Part shown: positions 34,878-42,543 of the stretch, in pieces
How the letters are laid out: every line of letters begins with the position of its first letter
Numbering within the stretch: position 1 is the stretch's first letter
Assembly (NCBI RefSeq): GCF_900168015.1
Contig: NZ_FUYR01000002.1
Span: 248,001 to 312,000 of the forward strand
Origin: Daejeonella lutea
GTDB lineage: Bacteria; Bacteroidota; Bacteroidia; Sphingobacteriales; Sphingobacteriaceae
Direction of reading: 5' to 3'
Length of the DNA: 64,000 nucleotides
Made by a program: the position numbers and the translations under genes
Notes under the pieces: generated by a model
The model's input: the letters and a program-made list of their open reading frames with translations, nothing else
Databases searched by the model: none
Told to the model about the DNA's origin: nothing

Positions 34878-36389
34878 ATGGATAAACTGCAAATAAAGAC
34901 ATTAAAAGACCTGAAAGCATCAGGATATGTATCGCGCTCAGTTAAACAAGAGCTGCGCGAGAACCTGATTAAACAGTTGAAAAACAAGAATGCTGTGATG
35001 GAGGGCATCATCGGTTATGAGGATACCGTTATCCCGGATCTGCATACAGCTATTCTATCGCAGCATAACATCCTTTTGCTGGGCCTTCGCGGGCAGGCGA
35101 AGACACGTATCGCGCGGCTGATGATTAATTTGCTCGATGAGTACGTTCCATATATTGAGGGTTCAGAACTATTCGAGGATCCTCTGAATCCAATTTCCTG
35201 GTTCGGGCATGACATCATAAATACAAAAGGTGACCATACACCTGTCTCATGGCTTCATCGGTCGGACAGATATACAGAAAAACTGGCAACACCCGATGTA
35301 ACCGTTGCCGATCTGATCGGTGATGTTGACCCTATAAAAGCAGCTACTCTAAAACTTACCTATTCGGATGAACGTGTAATACATTTCGGATTGATCCCGC
35401 GGGCGCATCGTGGTATTTTCGTAATCAATGAGCTTCCCGATCTGCAGGCAAGAATCCAGGTGGCCTTGTTTAATATTCTGCAAGAAAAGGATATTCAAAT
35501 TCGTGGCTTTAAGCTTCGCCTTCCCTTAGATCTTCAGTTTGTGTTTACAGCCAACCCGGAAGACTATACAAACCGTGGTGCCATTGTCACCCCGCTTAAA
35601 GACCGGATAGAAAGTCAGATACTTACGCACTATCCCAAATCTGTAGATATTTCCAGGAAAATCACCCAGCAGGAAGCACGCCTGACTGATTCTCAACGCG
35701 CGAAAATAGAGGCTGATGGATTGGTAAAAACACTTGTTGAGCAGATTGCATTTGAGGCCCGTGATTCCGAATATATTGATAAGAAATCGGGTGTTTCGGC
35801 TCGTCTGACTATCTCCGCTTATGAGAACTTAATTAGCAATGCAGAACGCAGAATGCTGCTCAATGAGGAAGAGCAGACTTTTGTACGGATTTCCGACTTT
35901 CTCGGAGTTATTCCGGCAATCACTGGGAAAATAGAGCTTGTTTACGAGGGTGAACTAGAAGGCCCGACCAAGGTTGCCAACATCTTATTAGGAAAGGCAA
36001 TAAGAACCTTAATGATCACGTACTTCCCGGATCCTGAAAAATTAAAGAAGTCAAAAGCAGTCAATCCATATTCAGACATAACCAATTGGTTTAGCTCTGG
36101 TAATACCATCAACCTTGTAGATGATCTGTCACTCGCCCAGTACAAGGCGGCACTTATTTCAGTACCTGGACTAAAGACTGTAATAAAACAGTTCCATCCG
36201 AGTCTGAATGAAAATCAACAACTTCTCCTAATGGAATTTTTGTTGCATGGCTTAGCTGAATTTTCGCTTGTGAATAAATCCTTCCTGGACAAAGGGTATG
36301 CATTTGCGGACATGTTCAACAGTCTGTTCAGTACAGAATTTGATGAGGATGAAGATGAGGATTATAATGAAGATAATGGAAGGTATTGA
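34878..36389 (+). CDS. AAA+ ATPase, MoxR/ChlI (magnesium chelatase I-like) type
   Basis: A 503-residue ATPase. Walker A is GLRGQAKT (residues 69-76), with Ala in place of the usual Gly before Lys. Walker B is FVINELPD (181-188), with Asn before the Glu. The HFGLIPRAHRGI segment resembles the ChlI/MoxR insert, and NPEDYTNRG gives sensor 1. Databases may label such proteins sigma-54 interacting, but there is no GAFTGA loop or helix-turn-helix. I choose the ATG at 34878, four bases after the VWA gene; a longer frame to 34821 would overlap it. The acidic tail ends EDEDEDYNEDNGRY. Confidence 0.87.
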   Translation: MDKLQIKTLKDLKASGYVSRSVKQELRENLIKQLKNKNAVMEGIIGYEDTVIPDLHTAILSQHNILLLGLRGQAKTRIARLMINLLDEYVPYIEGSELFEDPLNPISWFGHDIINTKGDHTPVSWLHRSDRYTEKLATPDVTVADLIGDVDPIKAATLKLTYSDERVIHFGLIPRAHRGIFVINELPDLQARIQVALFNILQEKDIQIRGFKLRLPLDLQFVFTANPEDYTNRGAIVTPLKDRIESQILTHYPKSVDISRKITQQEARLTDSQRAKIEADGLVKTLVEQIAFEARDSEYIDKKSGVSARLTISAYENLISNAERRMLLNEEEQTFVRISDFLGVIPAITGKIELVYEGELEGPTKVANILLGKAIRTLMITYFPDPEKLKKSKAVNPYSDITNWFSSGNTINLVDDLSLAQYKAALISVPGLKTVIKQFHPSLNENQQLLLMEFLLHGLAEFSLVNKSFLDKGYAFADMFNSLFSTEFDEDEDEDYNEDNGRY

Positions 36390-36415
36390 GGAAGTTTATC
36401 AATATTGGTAATCAG

Positions 36416-36435
36416 CCTGCCTGCCGGCAGGCAGG
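36416..36435. repeat. Perfect 20-base palindrome (GCCTGCC family)
   Basis: CCTGCCTGCC is followed directly by GGCAGGCAGG. The same unit is the core of the element upstream of uvrC, and a degenerate copy lies near 39393-39411 downstream of the MOSC gene. It follows the AAA+ gene by 26 bases and could act as a transcript-end hairpin, though there is no T run. Confidence 0.7.
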
Positions 36436-36480
36436 TTATCAGTGCCAACGTACCAACAGGATAAGACCGCTTAAACTAAT

Positions 36481-36510
36481 CACTGATTACCTGGCCCAGC
36501 CACTGATTAC
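36481..36510. repeat. CACTGATTAC direct repeats, first site
   Basis: The 10-mer CACTGATTAC occurs at 36481-36490 and 36501-36510, separated by CTGGCCCAGC, itself a small palindrome. The same 10-mer occurs twice again in the spacer at 46543-46579. Confidence 0.6.
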
Positions 36511-36566
36511 TGATTTCCCAGGCGCAGCCTAAGGAGCTTCTCCTTTAATAACACAGACAGTAAAAA

Positions 36567-37829
36567 ATGGGTAACCGTATTCTAGGATTGATCATCATCA
36601 CAATCCTGCTGATTATAATTGACATTTACATTTACAGGGCCGTTCGCTCAGTAAGCTGGAAATGGAAAGATAATAATCTACTGACATTTCGATACATCTG
36701 GTGGGGCTATTCATTGTTGTTAATTATTGGAGTATTCATTGGGATTTTCTTCAATATCAAGTTTATGGTGCGGACCGTAATCCTGGTGTTGTTCTTTATG
36801 ACATTTATCTCCAAGATTTTCATTCTCCCTTTTGTTCTTGCTGATGATATCCGAAGAGGTATCGTTTGGATAAAGAGGAAGGTGAATGGTAAACCAAAGT
36901 CTTCAAAGAAAACTTCCTCCGGAACTGACAGCATTCCACGTTCCGAATTTTTGATCAAAGCCGGCACCTTAGTGGCTGCCCTTCCGTTGGCTTCTTTCAC
37001 CTATGGGATGGTGTCCAGTGCCTACGATTATCGCGTGAAGCGAAAGGTTCTATATTTCCCCAATCTACCATCCGCTTTTGAAGGTATCACTTTAGGTCAG
37101 ATCTCAGATATACATTCCGGTAGTTTCTATGACCGTAAAGCCGTTTTAGGTGGAGTGGAAATGTTATTAAAAGAAAAACCAGACATGATATTTTTCACTG
37201 GGGACCTGGTGAATAATGTAGCGTCAGAGATGAGGGATTATCAGGACATCTTTTCCAAAGTAAAAGCGCCCCTTGGTGTTTTTTCGGTCCTGGGGAATCA
37301 TGATTACGGAGATTACCATTTTGGTCCTGGGCCATCTCAGGCAAAGGCGAAAAGTCTTGCAGATGTGAAACTTAGCCACAAAAACATGGGGTGGAACCTG
37401 CTGCTGAACGAAAATAAGCGACTTAAGATTGGCACTGAAGAGATCGGCATTCTCGGTATAGAAAACTGGGGAGCCGGCCGCTTCGCTAAATATGGGAGGT
37501 TGGATCTTGCCATCAAAGACACTGACGATTTGCCTGTAAAACTTCTCCTTTCTCATGACCCCTCCCATTGGCGTGCTCAGGTTTTGCCCGAATATCCTCA
37601 AATCGATGCGATGTTCAGTGGCCATACTCATGGAATGCAATTTGGACTAATAACCGAAAACTTCCAATGGAGCCCTGCACAGTATGTTTATAAAGAATGG
37701 GCTGGCCATTACCAGGAGCAAAACCAACAACTTTATGTTAATGTGGGATACGGCTTTTTGGGATATCCGGGCCGCGTTGGAATATTACCTGAAATTACGA
37801 TATTTGAATTACGCCGGACCCCTGCATAA
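36567..37829 (+). CDS. Membrane-anchored metallophosphoesterase (YkuE-like)
   Basis: A 420-residue calcineurin-like phosphoesterase. Three membrane helices occupy residues 1-95, a basic loop follows, and a further hydrophobic segment (LIKAGTLVAALPLASFTYGMVSS, about 132-154) precedes the enzyme domain, which should lie outside the cytoplasm. Metal-binding motifs are complete: DIH (QISDIHSG), GDLVNN, GNHD, SHD and GHTHG. Family members include YkuE-type phosphodiesterases; the substrate is unknown. It lies 20 bases before the UbiA-like gene. Confidence 0.9.
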   Translation: MGNRILGLIIITILLIIIDIYIYRAVRSVSWKWKDNNLLTFRYIWWGYSLLLIIGVFIGIFFNIKFMVRTVILVLFFMTFISKIFILPFVLADDIRRGIVWIKRKVNGKPKSSKKTSSGTDSIPRSEFLIKAGTLVAALPLASFTYGMVSSAYDYRVKRKVLYFPNLPSAFEGITLGQISDIHSGSFYDRKAVLGGVEMLLKEKPDMIFFTGDLVNNVASEMRDYQDIFSKVKAPLGVFSVLGNHDYGDYHFGPGPSQAKAKSLADVKLSHKNMGWNLLLNENKRLKIGTEEIGILGIENWGAGRFAKYGRLDLAIKDTDDLPVKLLLSHDPSHWRAQVLPEYPQIDAMFSGHTHGMQFGLITENFQWSPAQYVYKEWAGHYQEQNQQLYVNVGYGFLGYPGRVGILPEITIFELRRTPA

Positions 37830-37849
37830 GCAGACCGGCGGTTCCAATT

Positions 37850-38728
37850 ATGAACAAATACCTTAGGCAGGCGCTTGATTGTTTGTTATTCAGCAATATA
37901 TTTATTGCATTATGTGCTGTAGCACAAGGCCTGGTGACCTACCAGCTCCTTGGAACCAAGCCGGAAAGTCACGTTTTAGGATTGCTTTTTTGTTCCACAT
38001 TAGCTCTTTACAACTTCAGCATTCTATTATCAAAGCCAGAAAAACCAGAAAAATCGCCGTTCAGAAGGGTTCGATGGATCTTCTCACACTATCGTTTGAT
38101 GATCACGATTACGATGATCGCAGTTTTTTCGATACTGCCGCTGGTCTTTTTCCTTAATGCATCATCAAGAATTCTACTGGTGTCCCTTGCACTGATTTCA
38201 GTAGCTTATAGTTTACCAATATTCAGTATTAACGACAAGCATTTTGGGCTCCGCAATATTCCAGGGGTCAAATTGTTTCTTATTGCGGCTGTTTGGTCAT
38301 TGAGTTGTGTCCTTCTTCCTATCCTGGAGCTGGAAAGCACCATTGAAGCCTCAGTAAGCATGAACGACAGTATTATTCTGATCGCAAAAAGATTTTTATT
38401 TATAGCTGCTATCACCGTGCCTTTTGACATCCGTGATCTATTCCAGGATAAAACCAATGAGCTTAAAACTATACCCGTCATCCTTGGTGAGAGGAAAGCT
38501 TTACTCATCTGCCAAGGCCTTCTGGTAATTTATCTGATTTTACTCTTTCTCTTCACCCAAAATATCGATGGCAATTTTCTTGGGCTGATGCTCACTATAA
38601 TTTTGTCTGGCTGGCTGATCTTCAAATCTACCTGGCAGAGAAATGAATACTATTATTTCTTTTACCTTGATGGAACAATGATTGTTCAGTTCGTGATGTT
38701 ATTACTTTGCAATTATTTGCCTCTATGA
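37850..38728 (+). CDS. UbiA-like membrane protein with degenerate first Asp motif
   Basis: A 292-residue protein with about eight membrane helices, resembling the UbiA prenyltransferase fold. The second Asp-rich motif can be read in PFDIRDLFQDKTNELKTIP (near residue 195). The first motif of true UbiA enzymes (NDxxDxxxD) is replaced by ALYNFSILLSKPEKP with no aspartate, so prenyl-diphosphate binding is doubtful. It overlaps the MOSC gene by four bases (ATGA). Function cannot be stated. Confidence 0.7.
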   Translation: MNKYLRQALDCLLFSNIFIALCAVAQGLVTYQLLGTKPESHVLGLLFCSTLALYNFSILLSKPEKPEKSPFRRVRWIFSHYRLMITITMIAVFSILPLVFFLNASSRILLVSLALISVAYSLPIFSINDKHFGLRNIPGVKLFLIAAVWSLSCVLLPILELESTIEASVSMNDSIILIAKRFLFIAAITVPFDIRDLFQDKTNELKTIPVILGERKALLICQGLLVIYLILLFLFTQNIDGNFLGLMLTIILSGWLIFKSTWQRNEYYYFFYLDGTMIVQFVMLLLCNYLPL

Positions 38729-39384
38729 AGGATATTTCAATTATTTCATTAAACGTTCTCGGTAAAGCTGACACTATAGTTGCCGATCATCAATCGGTTA
38801 AAACGGCTTATTGCAAGATTCCAATAGAATCTGAAAGTATTGAGCTGGGAATGACGTCTTTTGCCGGAGATATGGTTCAGGATAAGAAACATCACGGCGG
38901 AAATGATAAAGCTATTTGCTGTTATAATTCAGACCATTTCTCAAAGTGGCAGAATGAGCTGGGATTTAAACTTGGGCCGGCTGCATTTGGTGAAAACCTG
39001 ACCTTAACGGGTGAGTATGGTCTTGAGGAAAATGTATTTATTGGAGATCGTTATCAGCTGGGTGATGCTATTGTTGAAGTATCGGAGCCACGTGGGCCGT
39101 GTTTCGTTATCGGGATCCGATACAACTACAAGCAATTTCCGGTGCTTCTCCAAAAAACCGGTTTTACCGGTTATTATCTCAGGACGATTAAACCCGGGGT
39201 CGTTAGAAAAACTGATAAACTGATACACCTTAGCTCCCATCCGGAAAAAATCTCAGTGATGGATGTAAACTATGTTCGTTACCATGATCCTAAAAACAAA
39301 GCCTGGATCGAAAGGCTTGTTAATCTAAAAGAACTTAGCACGGATTGGCACGAGATGTTTGAGAAGAAACTCGCGAAGTTGTAG
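38725..39384 (+). CDS. MOSC domain protein (YiiM-like)
   Basis: A 219-residue protein with a MOSC fold, the sulfur-carrier domain of molybdenum cofactor sulfurases; family members such as YiiM reduce N-hydroxylated compounds. Seen are KKHHGGNDKAICCYNSDHF, LGPAAFGENLTL, and the conserved cysteine in SEPRGPCFVIG. The frame runs six codons further upstream, but the ATG at 38725 overlaps the upstream stop as ATGA and matches family starts. Physiological substrate unknown. Confidence 0.9.
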   Translation: MKDISIISLNVLGKADTIVADHQSVKTAYCKIPIESESIELGMTSFAGDMVQDKKHHGGNDKAICCYNSDHFSKWQNELGFKLGPAAFGENLTLTGEYGLEENVFIGDRYQLGDAIVEVSEPRGPCFVIGIRYNYKQFPVLLQKTGFTGYYLRTIKPGVVRKTDKLIHLSSHPEKISVMDVNYVRYHDPKNKAWIERLVNLKELSTDWHEMFEKKLAKL

Positions 39385-39541
39385 GTCTTACCAGCCTTTA
39401 CGGCAGGCAGGGGTCTTACGTTTTAAGTTACTACACGCTGCACAAACGTCTGACCAACTTATCTCTTGGACATACTGTTCGCCTCGGTGTAAAACACATA
39501 ATGGGCAACTCCTTTGGTATTGTCTTTGTACGAGATATTTT

Positions 39542-40102
39542 ATGAGGTCATACGCAATTATATTTATAGCACTATTATTTGCTGGTTCATGCAAACCCAA
39601 AACAGGCGACACAGCTGATCAGCGTTTAAGGCAAGAAAATTTTGAGTTAAAAAAAGAGAACGATAGTCTGAAGGCTATAATTGATAAATCTGAACGAACC
39701 TTCGAAGGTGATACCATTCAAAAAACACCTGAAGTTGTCCCGGTAAGTCCTGCTCCAGGTATAGCCGGAAAACACCTTTTGACACTTCATTGGATAAGTT
39801 GGGACGCTCCGGGATCAGCAATGATTACTGCAGCAGAAAATGGCTGGTATACTATCAAGGGAAGGCAAAACGGAAAAGAAGGAGTCTATCTTCGGTTAGA
39901 AGGAAAGATCAAGCCCCTAAATGATCGTGAGCTGGAATTTGACGGTATAATCGAACACAATGTACATTCAAATTTAGGAGAGCCTTGTGTTAAAAAAGGA
40001 ACACAAATATTCAAAGCTACAGGCACAAGAAAATATTGGAGGTTGCAGAATATGCTGAGTTGTGATGGTACGACTACGGATTACGTGGATATTTATTTTT
40101 GA
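39542..40102 (+). CDS. Hypothetical lipoprotein
   Basis: A 186-residue protein starting with a lipoprotein signal peptide (SYAIIFIALLFAGSC, Cys17). A short coiled-coil segment follows (LRQENFELKKENDSLKAIIDKSE), then a globular part with HLLTLHWISWDAPGSAMITAAENGWYTIKG and two cysteines (EPCVKKG, MLSCDG) that could form a disulfide. No family was recognised. The open frame reaches back to 39359 across a repeat-bearing spacer, but only the ATG at 39542 gives a signal peptide. Confidence 0.75.
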   Translation: MRSYAIIFIALLFAGSCKPKTGDTADQRLRQENFELKKENDSLKAIIDKSERTFEGDTIQKTPEVVPVSPAPGIAGKHLLTLHWISWDAPGSAMITAAENGWYTIKGRQNGKEGVYLRLEGKIKPLNDRELEFDGIIEHNVHSNLGEPCVKKGTQIFKATGTRKYWRLQNMLSCDGTTTDYVDIYF

Positions 40103-40174
40103 GTGGTAAGTTATCAGTAACTAAACGCTGTGATAACCGCCCAGGCGTAAAACGTATAATGTACAAGGTATAAC

Positions 40175-40864
40175 TTACTCTGCTACAAACTTATAACCAA
40201 CTCCCCTTACCGTTTGCATAAAGTGTGGCCGGTCTGGATTATTCTCAATTTTCTTGCGCAGACGTACGATATGCATATCTAAGGTACGGGTATTAACATC
40301 TGAGTTGTAGCCCCAAACTACCATCATCAACTCATCACGGTTAATTACAGTATTAGCGTTTTTAAGGAAATACAAAAGTATTCGGTTCTCAAGGATGGTT
40401 AACTCGATTTTTTTACCATCACGCATCAGAGAGTGAGTATTCGGATGATGCTCCATATTGCCAAACCTGTATACTTCAGATTTCTCATTGTTGATCACAA
40501 ATTTCACTTTGTTATCGATCAGTGCCACAAGAACATCCATGTTGAACGGTTTAGTCACATAATCTGAAACACCGAAGCTGTAGGCATCAATTTTATCAAC
40601 ATCCTGAGCTTTGGCAGTCATCATTACAATGATGTTAGTGAACCCAAGTTTACGCACATTCTGGCAAACCTCAGATCCCTGTTTATTGGGAAGCATCCAA
40701 TCGAGTAGAACAATATCAGGCTGCTCTGTCATAATAAGCTCTTCAGCTGCCTCACCGTCAGACGCCTCAACAACTTTATACCCTTCTGTTTTTAGGCGAT
40801 GTACAACCAGGAAGCGGAGATTTTCATCGTCCTCAATAACAGCAACTTTAATTTCTTTTGACAT
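40175..40864 (-). CDS. OmpR/PhoB-type response regulator (RprY-like)
   Basis: Cytoplasmic two-component regulator of 229 residues. The receiver domain has acidic residues EDDE (11-14), the phosphorylation site D55 (VLLDWMLPN) and the switch lysine in VTKPFN. The C-terminal winged helix (ELTILENRILLYFLK ... TRTLDMHIVRLRKKIE ... VRGVGYKF) binds DNA. It resembles RprY of Bacteroides. It is the last gene of the S9 peptidase, kinase, regulator operon, two bases after the kinase gene. Confidence 0.94.
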   Translation of the reverse strand: MSKEIKVAVIEDDENLRFLVVHRLKTEGYKVVEASDGEAAEELIMTEQPDIVLLDWMLPNKQGSEVCQNVRKLGFTNIIVMMTAKAQDVDKIDAYSFGVSDYVTKPFNMDVLVALIDNKVKFVINNEKSEVYRFGNMEHHPNTHSLMRDGKKIELTILENRILLYFLKNANTVINRDELMMVVWGYNSDVNTRTLDMHIVRLRKKIENNPDRPHFMQTVRGVGYKFVAE

Positions 40865-40866
40865 AA

Positions 40867-42540
40867 CTATATTTCGTAAGGCAACTCAATTGTAAACTCT
40901 GACCCCTTCCCTTCTACACTTTGAACTGTGATAGTTCCGTTCATAAAATTAACCAGTTCTTTACAGAATGCCAAACCTAAACCAACACTTCCCTGCTGGT
41001 TATATTGGTTTTGTACCCGGAAAAATTTCTTAAATATATTCTCGAGGTCTCCTGCTGGTATTCCAATCCCACGGTCACTGAACTTCATTACAACGCTCTT
41101 CTTGACCTTTTTGATTGAAATTTTTAGGTATTTCTTTCCAGGGTTGGAATATTTGTGGGCATTATCTATCAGGTTTTGAAAGATACTTCCCAGTAAAACC
41201 GGGTCTGTTTTAAAGTACTCTATCCCATCAATTTTACATACAATGTCAAAATCCGGATACTTAAGCTGGTAAGCATCTATCAAATTCTGACTGAAAACCT
41301 CCAGGTTAACACTTTCTTCTTTAAGTTTGATAGCCTTATTTTCGATTTGTGTAAACGAAAGTAATTTATTCATAAGGTCGTTAAGCTTGTCCGCTTCCTC
41401 GTCCAGGATTTTACCATAGTGGAGTCGCTCTCTGTCTGAGAGTGTAGTGGCACTCCTTATATTATTTCCGGCAATTTTTATAACACTAACCGGCGTTTTG
41501 AACTCGTGAGTGAGATTATTGACAAAATCGTACTGAAGTTTAAACATTTTGCTGTTAACATTCAGATTACGATAAATTAAATACCCGATTAATACAAGTA
41601 CCCCATATGTTAGGAATAACCCTCCCGCAATAGGAAGAAAACGTCTATTGATCTCCCTCATCAAATAACCTTTATCCGAACTGAAATAGAGTTTATAATC
41701 TGAAAATGGACCTGATAAAGGCAAATCATTGCTAAGTAATTCTGGATCATTAGCTAAAGATTCATAAACCAGTGGCTTAATACTGATATGCTGATAGATT
41801 TCAGGGTTTGTATTCCTGATGATTAGCTTTTGAGGATTAAGATAAAACGTGAGCATGTCTATCTCATAAACCGGTGACGACGGCAATTCTTTCGTCATTA
41901 TATCCTTATACATTTTTAACTCTTCCCTCCTGGGGATATTCATGAAAGTTATCTTGTTGGATGTGATCGTATAAAAGATATTGAAGCGGTCGTCATCGCT
42001 CAGGGTCTTGGTTGTGTCGGATGATTCAATAAATCCGGTAAACTTGATCGCCATCTTATTAAATTCATCTCCGGTTTTTAGGGAAAATGAACTGCTGGGC
42101 TGATTGTCTTTAAAAAGAAGAACAGAATCTATATGGATATCCCTGGCGAACTGATAAACTGATTTAGGTGCCATAGCAAAATTATTTACTTTGACACCGT
42201 CCGGGATCTTATGATTGCTTATGCCTGCATCATAAAAGACAATTTTCTCTACAAATTTAAATTTTCTAAATATCGTATCAACGTATTTAACAGCCTGGGC
42301 AGAATCAAGGTAGCCCTGATAAAATGAGATTTCGGGAATCTTCTTTTGGAAAAAGTTATTGTAAGGCTTAACTGTTTCTTCTAGAACTTCAATCTTTTGC
42401 GAAACAAACTCATTCTCAACATATTTGGTTGTAAGATTATAGGCCAGATAGAAAGCTACAGCCATGGATGCTGTAATCAAGATCAAAAAAGTAATTATTA
42501 AGGAGAAGTTTTTTCGATAGTTCTGCTGATACTCCTTCAT
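40867..42540 (-). CDS. Sensor histidine kinase with large extracytoplasmic sensor
   Basis: A 557-residue kinase. Membrane helix 1 is at residues 13-33 and helix 2 at 301-323. The ~265 residues between them lie outside the cytoplasm and match no domain I recognise. H345 in NNLTHEFKTP is the phosphorylated histidine. The ATPase has N-box QNLIDNAHKYS, G1 DRGIGIP and G2 GLGLAFCKEL. There is no HAMP domain between helix 2 and the H-box. It lies three bases after the peptidase gene and is the likely partner of the adjacent regulator. Confidence 0.93.
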   Translation of the reverse strand: MKEYQQNYRKNFSLIITFLILITASMAVAFYLAYNLTTKYVENEFVSQKIEVLEETVKPYNNFFQKKIPEISFYQGYLDSAQAVKYVDTIFRKFKFVEKIVFYDAGISNHKIPDGVKVNNFAMAPKSVYQFARDIHIDSVLLFKDNQPSSSFSLKTGDEFNKMAIKFTGFIESSDTTKTLSDDDRFNIFYTITSNKITFMNIPRREELKMYKDIMTKELPSSPVYEIDMLTFYLNPQKLIIRNTNPEIYQHISIKPLVYESLANDPELLSNDLPLSGPFSDYKLYFSSDKGYLMREINRRFLPIAGGLFLTYGVLVLIGYLIYRNLNVNSKMFKLQYDFVNNLTHEFKTPVSVIKIAGNNIRSATTLSDRERLHYGKILDEEADKLNDLMNKLLSFTQIENKAIKLKEESVNLEVFSQNLIDAYQLKYPDFDIVCKIDGIEYFKTDPVLLGSIFQNLIDNAHKYSNPGKKYLKISIKKVKKSVVMKFSDRGIGIPAGDLENIFKKFFRVQNQYNQQGSVGLGLAFCKELVNFMNGTITVQSVEGKGSEFTIELPYEI

Positions 42541-42543
42541 TTA

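Noticed and set aside
34878-36389. AAA+ gene as a sigma-54 interacting transcription activator
   Set aside because: No GAFTGA loop, no helix-turn-helix, and the partner is a VWA protein as in MoxR/ChlI systems.
39359-39541. Upstream extension of the hypothetical lipoprotein
   Set aside because: It crosses a repeat-bearing spacer, overlaps the MOSC gene, and would bury the signal peptide.
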